Shown here piece after piece: positions 28,039 to 36,992 of a DNA stretch of 64,000 nt. Below the pieces are notes generated by a model that did no database searches, was not told the DNA's origin, and saw only the letters and a program-made list of their open reading frames with translations. The stretch comes from Pseudomonadota bacterium (GTDB lineage: Bacteria; Pseudomonadota; Gammaproteobacteria; Steroidobacterales; Steroidobacteraceae): contig JAKAXA010000006.1 of assembly GCA_021816775.1 (NCBI GenBank), positions 62,001 to 126,000 of the forward strand, in the 5' to 3' direction. How positions within the stretch are numbered: position 1 is the stretch's first letter; every line of letters begins with the position of its first letter. Made by a program: the position numbers and the translations under genes.

Positions 28039-28887
28039 TCAGTCCGTCTTGGCCTGCTGCAGGGCGAGCGCGTAGGCGGCGCTGCGGCTCGCGCCGGTGA
28101 GCTGGGCCGCCACGGCGGCGGCGCGGCCCGGCGGCAGCTCCTTGACCAGCAGCTGCACGGCGCGGCGCAGCAGCGCCTCGTCGACGGCCTGCGCCTCGGC
28201 CGGGACCCCTTGCACGACCACGGTGAGCTCGCCGCGACGGAAGTTCTCTTCCTCGGCGGCCCGCCGCGCAAGCTCGCCGAGCGTGCCCCGGTAGACCGTC
28301 TCGTGCGCCTTGGTCAGTTCACGCGCCACGCTCGCGCGCCGGTCGGCGCCGAAGGCGGCCGCGAGGTCGGCGAGCATCGCGGCGATCCGATGCGGCGCCT
28401 CGAAGAAGACGATCGTGCGCGGCTCGCTGGCGAGGCGCGCGAGCTCGGCGCGCCGCTCACGCTCGCGCGCCGGCAGGAAACCCTCGAAGCAAAAGCGGCT
28501 GACCGGCAGCGCGGCGCTCGCCAGCGCGGTCGTGATCGCGCACGGCCCGGGTATGGCTTCGATCGGGATGCCTGCATCGGCCGCGGCGCGCACCAGCTCG
28601 TAGCCCGGATCTGACAGCAGCGGTGTGCCGGCGTCGCTCACCAGCACCAGCGTCTCTCCGGCGGCGAGGCGCGCGAGCACCTGAGGCACGCGCTGCGTCT
28701 CATTGTGCGCGTGCAGCGACACCAGTGGCCGGGAGATTCCGAGCGCGCTCAACAGCGCCATCGTGTGGCGCGTGTCCTCCGCCACGACCGCGTCGGCGCT
28801 CTCGAGCGCTTGCCGGGCACGCGCGCTGATATCGCCCAGGTTGCCGATCGGCGTCGCCACGACCCGCAACCGTCCCTCAACCTTCAC
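28039..28887 (-). CDS. rsmI: 16S rRNA 2'-O-methyltransferase RsmI
   Basis: SAM-dependent methyltransferase that modifies C1402 of 16S rRNA in the decoding centre. The 282-residue product has the tetrapyrrole-methylase fold with LRVVATPIGNLGDIS near the N-terminus, the EDTRHT motif, SDAGTPLLSDPG and the IPGP...A substrate loop. GTG at 28887 is chosen because GGAG lies 9 bases upstream and gives a short normal leader; TTG codons a few residues downstream are alternatives. Divergent from lpoA, the typical arrangement (yraL/lpoA). Confidence 0.93.
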   Translation of the reverse strand: MKVEGRLRVVATPIGNLGDISARARQALESADAVVAEDTRHTMALLSALGISRPLVSLHAHNETQRVPQVLARLAAGETLVLVSDAGTPLLSDPGYELVRAAADAGIPIEAIPGPCAITTALASAALPVSRFCFEGFLPARERERRAELARLASEPRTIVFFEAPHRIAAMLADLAAAFGADRRASVARELTKAHETVYRGTLGELARRAAEEENFRRGELTVVVQGVPAEAQAVDEALLRRAVQLLVKELPPGRAAAVAAQLTGASRSAAYALALQQAKTD

Positions 28888-28967
28888 TACTATAATCTCC
28901 GCTGCGCACCGGAACGGCGAGCGTAATCTTGGCTCCAAACGGACGGATAGTGAAAGGGTTCTCCACC

Positions 28968-30203
28968 ATGCAGCGAACGATCCTGGTTGCCGCGCTCGCC
29001 GTGACCGCCGCCCTGTTCGCCGGCTGCGTGAGCGCGCCGCTAGCGCCCGCACCGGCTCCCCGCACGGCGCGCGTGCCGGTGACGTCGCGTCCGGTTCAAC
29101 GTGCGCCGCAGGTTGTGCAGCCCTCACGCACGCTGGCCCATACGAGCATCGCGCTGCTGCTGCCCGAGACCGGCCCGCTGCGCGGCGCAGCGCGCAGCGT
29201 TCGCGACGGATTTCTGACTGCGTTCTACCAGTTACCGCCGCGCGAGCGGCCGCGGGTGCGTGTGTACGACACGGCCGGGACGGACTCGATCGCCAGTGTT
29301 ATTGCGCGCGCGAGCCAGGCCGGCGCCGACTTCATCATCGGGCCGCTGCTGCGCGCGAATGTGGCCGCCGCGGCGGCCGACACGGCGCCGCACCCGCCGA
29401 TCCTCGCCCTGAATTTCCTGCCGCAGGGTGCGCAGGCGCCGGCGCAGTTCTTCCAGTTCGCGCTGTCCCCGACCGCCGAGGCGCGCCTGGTGGCCAAGCG
29501 CGTGCTGGCCGACGGCCATCAGCTGGGCATCGCCATCGTGCCGTCGAACACGTGGGGCACGCGCGTGCTCAATGCGTTCGCGCAGCAGTTCGAGGCCGGC
29601 GGCGGCAAGCTGCTGGCCACGACGCAGATCGATGTGTCCGAGAGTGATTACTCCGGGCCGATCGAGCGGGTGCTGCTCATCCGCCAGAGCCGCGAGCGGC
29701 TGCAGCGTCTCGAATCGCTGCTCGGCGTGCCGCTGACGTTCGTGCCGCGGCGCCGCGCGGACATCCAGTTCATTTTCGCGCCGGCGCGGGCCAGCACCGA
29801 GCGCATGCTCGAGCCGCAGCTGCGTTTCTACTACGCCAACGGCGTGCCGACCTACTCGACCTCGGACGCCTTCCAGCCCAATCCGACCGCGAACCAGGAC
29901 CTCGACGGGCTGCGTTTCCTCGACATGCCGTGGATGCTCGGCGACCCCCTCGCCAATGCCGTGCGCGCGGTCGCCGAGCGCGCCTGGCCGGCCGGCGGGC
30001 CGGACCGGGGCCGGCTGTTCGCGTTCGGCTTCGACGCCTATCATCTGGCGGTGGCGCTGTTCGTGCGGCACGTGCCGCCGGGCTCGCTCGATCTGAACGG
30101 GCTGACGGGGCGGCTGCGCATCGACGCCGACGGCCGCGTGCATCGCTCGCTGATCTGGGCACGGCTGCAGGGCGGTGAGATCAAGATCCTGCCGCGCGAG
30201 TGA
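28968..30203 (+). CDS. lpoA: Penicillin-binding protein activator LpoA
   Basis: Outer-membrane lipoprotein that in E. coli reaches through the periplasm to stimulate PBP1a. The 411-residue product has a lipoprotein signal with lipobox LFAGC (cysteine near residue 20), a Pro/Ala-rich linker (about 25-60) and a periplasmic-binding-fold C-terminal domain (LpoA/YraM family, about 60-405). The N-terminal TPR-like domain of E. coli LpoA is missing, as in shorter members. ATG at 28968 gives the signal peptide; an upstream in-frame start does not. Confidence 0.85.
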   Translation: MQRTILVAALAVTAALFAGCVSAPLAPAPAPRTARVPVTSRPVQRAPQVVQPSRTLAHTSIALLLPETGPLRGAARSVRDGFLTAFYQLPPRERPRVRVYDTAGTDSIASVIARASQAGADFIIGPLLRANVAAAAADTAPHPPILALNFLPQGAQAPAQFFQFALSPTAEARLVAKRVLADGHQLGIAIVPSNTWGTRVLNAFAQQFEAGGGKLLATTQIDVSESDYSGPIERVLLIRQSRERLQRLESLLGVPLTFVPRRRADIQFIFAPARASTERMLEPQLRFYYANGVPTYSTSDAFQPNPTANQDLDGLRFLDMPWMLGDPLANAVRAVAERAWPAGGPDRGRLFAFGFDAYHLAVALFVRHVPPGSLDLNGLTGRLRIDADGRVHRSLIWARLQGGEIKILPRE

Positions 30204-30407
30204 GGCTGCCGTGGGCTGCAGTGTCGTCGATGCGATCAAACACGGCGGTGCGGCGCGGGCCCCGCGCGCCGGTCATCTAATCCAATGGATAAGCTTCAAC
30301 CCACAAGCTTCTGATTAAAAAGCGTAATGATGAAATTTCGCCTGTTGGAGAGATCGCTCAGTTCGACATAACTCAACGCGAATGTGACGTTTTTCTCGCT
30401 AATTCAA

Positions 30408-30437
30408 TTGACATAGCGCACCCGCGATTCCTATAGT
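30408..30437 (+). promoter_or_regulatory. Promoter of the mraZ/dcw operon
   Basis: A consensus -35 TTGACA (30408-30413) and a -10 TATAGT (30432-30437) with an 18-base spacer, predicted to start transcription at about 30444. This is the best sigma70-type promoter in the window and should drive the long division and wall operon. Confidence 0.8.
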
Positions 30438-30446
30438 GGTACGAAG

Positions 30447-30471
30447 TGGGACGGAGTGGGAGAGGATGGGT
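30447..30471 (+). promoter_or_regulatory. MraZ operator, three TGGGN boxes
   Basis: TGGGA, TGGGA and TGGGT at 30447-30451, 30457-30461 and 30467-30471, each separated by 5 bases. This is the known MraZ binding pattern (direct TGGGN repeats on one helix face), placed just downstream of the predicted transcription start and upstream of mraZ, so autoregulation by MraZ is expected. Confidence 0.85.
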
Positions 30472-30491
30472 CACGTCCTCGCACGGAGTCC

Positions 30492-30944
30492 ATGTTTCGC
30501 GGCGCTACCAAAATCACCCTGGACGACAAAGGCCGGATGGTCATGCCCACCCGTTATCGGGAGCAGATCATCGCGCGCGCTGAGGGAAAGCTGGTGGTCA
30601 CCGTCGACCGGGACCGCTGCCTCCTCATTTATCCCCTGCCCGAGTGGGACCTGATCGAGTCGAAGCTGATGAACCTGCCGACGCTGCACGCGCAGGCGCG
30701 CCGGCTGCAGCGGCTCATGGTCGGCCATGCGACCGATCTGGAGCTCGACGGGCATGGGCGGATTCTGCTGCCGACGGAGCTGCGCGAGTTCGCGGGCCTC
30801 GAGCGGCTGGGAATGCTGATCGGTCAGGGCAACCGCTTCGAGTTGTGGAACGAGTCGCGCTGGGGCGAGCGGCTCGATGAGTGGCTGAAAACGGAGGAGG
30901 CCGCGACGGATCTGCCCTCGGAGCTCGACTCGCTGTCGCTGTAA
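30492..30944 (+). CDS. mraZ: Transcriptional regulator MraZ
   Basis: Represses its own dcw operon in E. coli. The 150-residue product has the two tandem AbrB-like SpoVT folds of MraZ: FRGATKITLDDKGRMVMPTR at residues 2-21 and the second DGHGRILLPTELREFAGL repeat near residue 88. ATG at 30492 gives the canonical N-terminus; an in-frame ATG at 30456 lies inside the operator. First gene of the dcw cluster. Confidence 0.96.
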   Translation: MFRGATKITLDDKGRMVMPTRYREQIIARAEGKLVVTVDRDRCLLIYPLPEWDLIESKLMNLPTLHAQARRLQRLMVGHATDLELDGHGRILLPTELREFAGLERLGMLIGQGNRFELWNESRWGERLDEWLKTEEAATDLPSELDSLSL

Positions 30945-31176
30945 GGCGCCGCGGGCGGCCGAGGGGACGGCGGCGCAAGAAGGGACTTGGGCAGGCGCAA
31001 CGGCATGGCGCAGCGGAACGAGGCCGGCGCGGCAGGGGGCTGCCGGGCGGAGCGGGCGGGATGGGCGCGGGTGCGCGCCGCGGCGGGTCGCGGGAGCGTG
31101 GGTGGTTCGAGGTTCCAGAGCTGGGCGCGGCCCATGAGTAGAGCACTGCGGGGGGTCGTTCGCGGCCGCTTGGATC

Positions 31177-32103
31177 GTGGTTGAGCACGTTCCCGTGCTC
31201 GAGCGCGAGGCGGTCGAGGCGTTGGCCCCCGAGGCGGACGGCTACTATGTCGATGCGACGTTCGGGCGAGGCGGTCATACGGCACTTCTACTCGAGGCCT
31301 TGGGTCGAGAAGGCCGCGTGCTCGCGATCGACCGTGACCCCGCGGCCGTCGCGGCGGGGCGCACGCGCTTCGCCGGCGAGAGCCGCCTCGCGCTGGTGCA
31401 CGCACCGTTTGCCGACCTCGCGGCGCTCGTGCCAGCTCATTCGGCCGGCCATGCGTGCCGCGGCATTCTGTTCGACCTCGGGGTGTCCTCGCCGCAGCTC
31501 GACGAGCCGGCGCGTGGATTCAGCTTTCGCGCCGACGGCCCTCTCGATATGCGTATGGATCCGACGCGCGGGCAAGCGGTGTCCGCGTGGCTCGCGCGCG
31601 CGAGCGTTGACGAGATTCGGGAAGTGATCGCGACCTACGGAGAAGAGCGGTTCGCACGGCGCGTCGCGCAGGCGATCGTCGCCGAGCGCGAGCGCGCGCC
31701 CCTCGAGCGCACCAGACAGCTGGCCGAGGTGGTCGCCCGCGCCGTGCGCACGCGCGAGCCGGGCAAGCACCCGGCGACGCGCACTTTCCAGGCGCTGCGC
31801 ATGTACATCAATGACGAGCCGGGCCAGCTCGAGCGCGGTCTCGCCGCGGCGCTCGAGGCGCTCGCCCCGGGCGGCCGGCTGGCGGTGATCAGCTTCCACT
31901 CGCTCGAGGACCGCCTGGTCAAGCGCTTCATCGAGCGGCACTCGCGGCTCGACCCGGCGCTCGCCGAGCTGCCTTCGGTGCCGCCGCATCTGGCGCCGCG
32001 ACTGCGGCGCATCGGCCGCAAGATCCGCCCGCAGAAGGCGGAGCTCGCCCGCAACCCGCGTGCGCGCAGCGCCCTGCTGCGCGTCGCCGAGAAGATCGCA
32101 TGA
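31177..32103 (+). CDS. rsmH: 16S rRNA N4-cytosine methyltransferase RsmH
   Basis: Methylates N4 of C1402 in 16S rRNA; with rsmI this window encodes both enzymes that modify the same nucleotide. The 308-residue product has HVPVLEREAVEAL at the start, the SAM motif DATFGRGGHT, LFDLGVSSPQLD and the C-terminal SFHSLEDRLVKRF. Start is GTG at 31177. The preceding 232-base gap after mraZ is unusually long, since these genes usually sit close together. The stop overlaps ftsL (ATGA). Confidence 0.95.
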   Translation: MVEHVPVLEREAVEALAPEADGYYVDATFGRGGHTALLLEALGREGRVLAIDRDPAAVAAGRTRFAGESRLALVHAPFADLAALVPAHSAGHACRGILFDLGVSSPQLDEPARGFSFRADGPLDMRMDPTRGQAVSAWLARASVDEIREVIATYGEERFARRVAQAIVAERERAPLERTRQLAEVVARAVRTREPGKHPATRTFQALRMYINDEPGQLERGLAAALEALAPGGRLAVISFHSLEDRLVKRFIERHSRLDPALAELPSVPPHLAPRLRRIGRKIRPQKAELARNPRARSALLRVAEKIA

Positions 32104-32381
32104 AGGTGCGGCGCGCCACGTTCGCCCTCATGCTCGGGACGCTGTGGGTGGCGGTGCTCGCCTCCGGCATCGGCGCGGTGTATTGCCGCTACCGCGCCCG
32201 GGAGCTGTTCATTCACCTCGAGCAGCTCAGCCGCCAGCGCGACAACCTCGATATCCAGTGGGGTCAGCTGCAGCTGGAGGAGAGCGCCTGGTCGACGCAC
32301 GCGCTCATCGAGAGCGTGGCGCAGAACAAGCTGCGCATGAAGATGCCCCCGACCCAGAAGATCGTGGTCGTGCGCCCATGA
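32100..32381 (+). CDS. ftsL: Cell division protein FtsL
   Basis: Small bitopic divisome protein that forms the FtsQLB subcomplex and activates FtsWI. The 93-residue product has a short cytoplasmic N-terminus, one membrane segment (about residues 8-28) and a periplasmic leucine-zipper-like coiled coil (about 32-80). Overlaps rsmH and ftsI by 4 bases each. Confidence 0.9.
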   Translation: MKVRRATFALMLGTLWVAVLASGIGAVYCRYRARELFIHLEQLSRQRDNLDIQWGQLQLEESAWSTHALIESVAQNKLRMKMPPTQKIVVVRP

Positions 32382-34096
32382 GTGCACGCCGCGTCCGCCA
32401 GCGCGCGCCCGCCTACCGGTGGCGGGCCTACTTCCTGCTCGTCGTGCTCGCCGTGCTCGGGCTCGGGCTCGTCGCCCGGGCGGTGGATCTGCAGCTGGTC
32501 GATTACACCTTTCTCACCCGCCAGGGCGATGCGCGCTTCACTCGCATCGTCACCATCCCGGCGCACCGGGGCGTGATCACCGACCGCTACGGCGAGCCGC
32601 TCGCCGTGAGCACGCCGGTCGACTCCGTCTGGGTCAATCCCAAGCAGATCATGCAGGGGCCTCATCGGGTTGCGCGCCTCGCGCGCGCGCTGCATCTGAG
32701 CGAGCCGACGCTGCTGCGCGACATCAGCAGCAATCTCAACCTCGACTTCCTCTATGTCGCGCGCCAGCTGCCCCCGCCGCGGGCGCTCGCCATCAAGGCG
32801 CTCGGCATTCCGGGCGTGTATCTGGCGCGCGAGTACCGCCGCTACTACCCGGCCGGCGAGGTGACCGGACAGCTGATCGGCTTCACCAACATCAACGATC
32901 AGGGCCAGGATGGCCTGGAGCTCGAGTACAACTCCTGGCTGACCGGCATCGACGGTGAGAAGCGCGTCATCGAAGATCGCTACGGGCGGATCGTTCAGGA
33001 TGTCGACAGCATCAGACCGGCGAGGCCGGGGCGTGACCTGGTGCTTTCGATCGACATGCGCATTCAATACCTCGCCTACCGGGCCCTCAAGGCGCAGGTC
33101 GAGGCGCAGCGGGCGCGCGCCGGCAGCATGGTGGTGATCGATGTCGACACCGGCGAGGTGCTCGCCATGGTCAATCAGCCCGCGTTCAACCCCAACGACC
33201 GCTCGCAGCTGCTGCCGAACCTCTACCGCAACCGCGCCATCACCGACACCTTCGAGCCCGGCTCCTCGATCAAGCCGTTCTTCATCGCCGCCGCGCTGAA
33301 GAGCGGTGCGTACAACAGCCGCAGCATCATCAACACCTCGCCGGGATACATCAAGGTCGACGGGCACGTCTTTCGGGACGAGACGGACCTCGGGCCGATC
33401 GGCATCTACACCATCCTCGCCAAGAGCTCGAACGTCGGCATGGCGCACATCGCGCTCTCGCTGCCGCGGGCCCTGCTCTGGCGCACGCTGCACCGCTTCG
33501 GCTTCGGGCAGTTTCCCGCCGCGGGCTACCCCGGGGAGTCGCCCGGCGTGCTGCTGCCCTACAAGGACTGGCACCCGATCCGCATCGCGACCATGTCGCA
33601 CGGCTACGGGCTGTCGGTCACGGTGCTGCAGCTCGCCCACGCCTACGCGACGCTCGGGGCGCTCGGTGTCGAGCGCCCGGTCTCGTTTCTGCGCGTGACC
33701 ACGCCGCCGACGGGCCGGCGCGTGCTCGCCCCGAAGCTGGCCCGCGAGCTGCTGGGGCTGATGCGCGGGGTCGTCAGGGCGGGCGGCACGGCGCCCTCGG
33801 CGGCCATCCCGGGTTACACGGTGGCGGGCAAGACCGGCACCTCGTGGGAGGAGGACGGCGGCAGCTACCGGGAGCACCATTACAACGCCGTGTTCGCCGG
33901 GGTCGCGCCGGCCAGCGCGCCGCGCCTCGCCGCGGTGGTGTGGATCCAGGATCCGCGCGCCGGGCTCTACTACGGCGGTGACGTCTCGGCGACGGTGTTC
34001 TCCAAAGTGATCGGCCGCGCGCTGCGCCTGATGGCCGTGGCGCCCGACAAGCCGCTGCCGGCTGCGCAAACTCTCGAGGTGGCCTCGCTGCAATGA
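32378..34096 (+). CDS. ftsI: Septal peptidoglycan transpeptidase FtsI (PBP3)
   Basis: Class B penicillin-binding protein that cross-links septal peptidoglycan with FtsW. The 572-residue product has an N-terminal membrane anchor (about residues 16-38), a PBP dimerisation domain and a transpeptidase domain with SxxK in EPGSSIKPF, SxN in AKSSNVGM and KTG in GKTGTS. ATG at 32378 overlaps the ftsL stop; longer in-frame readings run back through rsmH and are not real. Confidence 0.96.
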   Translation: MSARRVRQRAPAYRWRAYFLLVVLAVLGLGLVARAVDLQLVDYTFLTRQGDARFTRIVTIPAHRGVITDRYGEPLAVSTPVDSVWVNPKQIMQGPHRVARLARALHLSEPTLLRDISSNLNLDFLYVARQLPPPRALAIKALGIPGVYLAREYRRYYPAGEVTGQLIGFTNINDQGQDGLELEYNSWLTGIDGEKRVIEDRYGRIVQDVDSIRPARPGRDLVLSIDMRIQYLAYRALKAQVEAQRARAGSMVVIDVDTGEVLAMVNQPAFNPNDRSQLLPNLYRNRAITDTFEPGSSIKPFFIAAALKSGAYNSRSIINTSPGYIKVDGHVFRDETDLGPIGIYTILAKSSNVGMAHIALSLPRALLWRTLHRFGFGQFPAAGYPGESPGVLLPYKDWHPIRIATMSHGYGLSVTVLQLAHAYATLGALGVERPVSFLRVTTPPTGRRVLAPKLARELLGLMRGVVRAGGTAPSAAIPGYTVAGKTGTSWEEDGGSYREHHYNAVFAGVAPASAPRLAAVVWIQDPRAGLYYGGDVSATVFSKVIGRALRLMAVAPDKPLPAAQTLEVASLQ

Positions 34097-35613
34097 ATGC
34101 CGCGGCGCACATCGATTCCGGCGGCCGACTGCTCGCTGAGCTGCTGGCCGGGCTGGCGAGCGCGCCGGCCGGGCTGCGCGTGAGCGACGTGACGCTCGAC
34201 AGCCGCGCGGTACGGCCGGGGGCGCTGTTTCTGGCTTGCCGCGGCCGTTCCCGCCACGGCCTGGCGTTCGCCGCCGAAGCGCTCGCGCGCGGCGCCCGGG
34301 CGGTGTTGTACGAGCCGCCGGCCGAGCCGCCGGAGGCGCTCGCCCCGCTTGCCGCCCAGGCCTTCCTCGCCGCCGTGCCGCAGCTGTCGGCCCGCGCCGG
34401 CCTGATCGCCGACCGCTTCTTCGGCGAGCCTTCGCGCGCGCTCACCGTTGCGGCCGTCACCGGCACCAACGGCAAGACCACCTGCGCGTGGCTCATCGCC
34501 CAGGCGCTCGAGCGCTGCGGCCGCAGCGCCGCGTACCTCGGCACGCTCGGCTACGGCCGGCCCGATGCGCTCAGCGCCGCCACCCTCACGACGGCCGATG
34601 CCGTGACCGTGCACCGCCATCTCGCGCAGATGCGCGACCTCGGCGCCCGGTGGGTGGGGATGGAGGTCTCCTCGCACGCGCTCGATCAGCAGCGCCTCGC
34701 CGGGGTGCGCGTGCACACCGCCGCCTTCACCAATCTCACCCGCGATCACCTCGATTATCACGGCACCATGGCCGCGTACGCAGGCGCCAAGAGGCGCCTG
34801 TTCGAGCTCGACACTCTCGTCAACCGTGTCATCAATATCGACGATGCCTTCGGCGCGCAGCTCGCCGCCCGCAGCGACCCGGGCGCACTCATCGTCACGG
34901 CGCGCGCCGCCGCGCCGCTCGAGGCGGCGCGCTGGGTGCGGGCCGCCGAGGTCCGCGCGCACGGCATCGGGCTGCACATTGCGGTGGACTCGAGCTGGGG
35001 CGCCGGCGCGCTCGCCGTGCCGCTCATCGGGGATTTCAACGCCGACAACACCCTGACGGTGCTCGCGGTGCTGCTCGGCGCCGGCGTGCCGCTCGAGGCG
35101 GCGCTCGAGGCGCTCGGCCGCTGCCGCGCCGCACCGGGGCGCATGGAGGCCTTCGGGGGCGATGCGGGGCGGCCGCTCGCGATCGTCGACTACGCGCACA
35201 CGCCCGATGCGCTCGCCAAGGCGCTCGAGAACGCCCGCCGCCACTGCCGGGGCCGGCTGCGCGTGGTGTTCGGCTGCGGCGGCGATCGCGACCGCGGCAA
35301 GCGCCCCATGATGGGGCGCATTGCAGCCGAGCTCGCCGACGAGATCATCCTGACGGACGACAATCCGCGCAGCGAGTCTCCCGAGCGGATCACCGATGAG
35401 ATTCTCGCCGGCATTGCCCCGCGCGCCGCGCGCATCGAGCACGACCGGGAGCGGGCCATTCGCGATGCGCTCGAGGGCAGCACCGCCGGCGACGTGGTGC
35501 TGATCGCCGGCAAGGGGCACGAGACGTATCAGACCTACGGCGCCGAGCAGCGCCCGTTCAGCGATCAGGCCGTGGTGCGCGCCGTGCTCGCGATCGGGGC
35601 GGGACACGCATGA
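34093..35613 (+). CDS. murE: UDP-MurNAc-tripeptide synthetase MurE
   Basis: Adds the third stem-peptide residue to UDP-MurNAc-L-Ala-D-Glu. The 506-residue Mur ligase shows the ATP loop TGTNGKTT, the HxxxHLDYHG region with the carbamylated-lysine site, and DNPRSE in the C-terminal domain. DNPR is the motif that selects meso-diaminopimelate, so Gram-negative DAP-type peptidoglycan is predicted. Overlaps ftsI and murF by 4 bases. Confidence 0.96.
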   Translation: MNAAAHIDSGGRLLAELLAGLASAPAGLRVSDVTLDSRAVRPGALFLACRGRSRHGLAFAAEALARGARAVLYEPPAEPPEALAPLAAQAFLAAVPQLSARAGLIADRFFGEPSRALTVAAVTGTNGKTTCAWLIAQALERCGRSAAYLGTLGYGRPDALSAATLTTADAVTVHRHLAQMRDLGARWVGMEVSSHALDQQRLAGVRVHTAAFTNLTRDHLDYHGTMAAYAGAKRRLFELDTLVNRVINIDDAFGAQLAARSDPGALIVTARAAAPLEAARWVRAAEVRAHGIGLHIAVDSSWGAGALAVPLIGDFNADNTLTVLAVLLGAGVPLEAALEALGRCRAAPGRMEAFGGDAGRPLAIVDYAHTPDALAKALENARRHCRGRLRVVFGCGGDRDRGKRPMMGRIAAELADEIILTDDNPRSESPERITDEILAGIAPRAARIEHDRERAIRDALEGSTAGDVVLIAGKGHETYQTYGAEQRPFSDQAVVRAVLAIGAGHA

Positions 35614-36992
35614 GCCTCGAGCGCACGCTCGCCCGCTTCGCGACGCTCTGCGGCGGAGAGCTGCACGGCGAGGACCGCCCGTTCAGCGGCGTGTCGATCG
35701 ACACGCGCACGCTGCAGGCGGGCGAGCTGTTCATCGCGCTGCGCGGACCGCGCTTCGATGGCGGGGAGTTCCTCGCCGCCGCGCTCGAGCGGGGCGCCGC
35801 CGGCGCCGTGCTCGAGCGCGAGCAGCCGCTCGCGCTCGCGCAGATCGTGGTGAGCGACTCGCTGCTCGCGCTCAGGCGCGCCGGGCGCGCCTGGCGCGAG
35901 GCCTGCCCGATCCCGGTGGTGGGCGTTGCCGGCAGCAACGGCAAGACCACGACCAAGGAGATGACCGCGGCCATCCTCAGCCAGGCGGGCGATTGCCTCG
36001 CGACCCGCGGTAATCTCAACAATCACATCGGCGTGCCTCTGACGCTGCTGCGTCTCGTGGCGGCGCATCGCTTCGCGGTGATCGAGATGGGCGCGAACCG
36101 CGCCGGCGAGGTGGCCGACCTGGTGCGCATCGCCCGCCCGACGGTCGGGCTCATCACCAATGCCGGCGCCGAGCATCTCGAGGGGTTCGGCAGCCTCGAG
36201 GGCGTCGCGCGCGCCGAGGGTGAGATGGTCGCGGGGCTCGAGCCGCAGGCGACCGCGGTATTGAACGCCGACGATGAGTTCCTCGGTTTGTGGCGCGGCA
36301 TGACGCCGGCGCGCGTCGTGACGTTCGGGCTGGGCGCCGGCGCCGACTTCCGCGCGAGCGGCCTCGAGTCCACGCTCGCCGCAGACGGTTTCCTCACGCG
36401 CTTTACGCTCACCTGCCCGCTCGGGACGGCGCCGATCGAGCTGCACGTCGGCGGCCGGCACAACGTCGCCAACGCGCTGGCGGCGGCGACGGCGGCGGCG
36501 AGCGCCGGCGCCACTCTCGGCCACATCGCCGCGGGCCTCGCCTCGGTGCGCCCCGTGCCCGGCAGGCTGCAGCTCAAACAGGCCGCCGGCGGCGCCTGGA
36601 TCATCGACGACTCGTACAACGCCAACCCCAGCTCGGTGCATTGCGGCATCGAGGTGCTCTGCTCGCTCGCGGGCCGGCGCTGGCTCGTGCTCGGGGACAT
36701 GGCCGAGCTCGGGGAGTTCGCCGAGCGGGCGCACGTCGAGATCGGCGAGTTCGCGCGCGAGCGCGGCATCGAGCGGCTCTATGCCACCGGTCCCCTCGCG
36801 GCGCTCGCGGTCGAGCGCTTCGGCGCGGGCGCGCGCTGGTTCCCCGAGGCCGCCTCGCTCGCCGAGGCGCTGCGCGCGGCGCTCGCCGAGGCGGGGGCGG
36901 GCGTTTCGGTGCTGGTGAAAGGCTCGCGGATGAACCGGCTCGAGCGGGTGGTCGCGGCGCTCACCACGGGCGCGCCGCCGGAGGGGCATTGA
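35610..36992 (+). CDS. murF: UDP-MurNAc-tripeptide-D-Ala-D-Ala ligase MurF
   Basis: Completes the UDP-MurNAc-pentapeptide by adding D-Ala-D-Ala. The 460-residue product has the MurF-type N-terminal domain with SIDTRTLQAGELFIAL, the ATP loop GSNGKTTTKEM, NHIGVPLTLL and the C-terminal IDDSYNANPSS motif specific to MurF. Overlaps murE upstream and abuts mraY directly (TGA then ATG). Confidence 0.96.
   Translation: MSLERTLARFATLCGGELHGEDRPFSGVSIDTRTLQAGELFIALRGPRFDGGEFLAAALERGAAGAVLEREQPLALAQIVVSDSLLALRRAGRAWREACPIPVVGVAGSNGKTTTKEMTAAILSQAGDCLATRGNLNNHIGVPLTLLRLVAAHRFAVIEMGANRAGEVADLVRIARPTVGLITNAGAEHLEGFGSLEGVARAEGEMVAGLEPQATAVLNADDEFLGLWRGMTPARVVTFGLGAGADFRASGLESTLAADGFLTRFTLTCPLGTAPIELHVGGRHNVANALAAATAAASAGATLGHIAAGLASVRPVPGRLQLKQAAGGAWIIDDSYNANPSSVHCGIEVLCSLAGRRWLVLGDMAELGEFAERAHVEIGEFARERGIERLYATGPLAALAVERFGAGARWFPEAASLAEALRAALAEAGAGVSVLVKGSRMNRLERVVAALTTGAPPEGH

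Larger units (their letters stand above)
30204..30491. other. Intergenic region upstream of mraZ
   Basis: About 290 bases, AT-richer than the surroundings from about 30270 on. It holds a GC hairpin (GCGCGG stem, 30253-30267) just after lpoA, a small palindrome ATCCAATGGAT (30280-30290), and the mraZ promoter and operator listed separately. No tRNA-like structure is completed here. Confidence 0.5.

Noticed and set aside
28891..28896. TATAAT between rsmI and lpoA as the lpoA promoter
   Set aside because: The hexamer is exact, but the -35 position holds no match and the site overlaps the rsmI start region; left unassigned.
30270..30360. A tRNA-like stretch around TCCAATGGATAAG upstream of mraZ
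   Set aside because: It resembles a D-arm and has paired AAGCTT motifs, but no anticodon arm or GGTTCGA T-arm can be folded, and no acceptor stem closes.
30945..31176. Extra TGGG motifs between mraZ and rsmH as a second MraZ operator
   Set aside because: Four TGGGC/T occurrences are present, but their spacing is irregular. Isolated TGGG is expected in such GC-rich DNA.
30987..31184. A 65-codon open frame between mraZ and rsmH
   Set aside because: Low-complexity Arg/Gly/Ala composition, no ribosome binding site and no recognisable similarity; probably non-coding.
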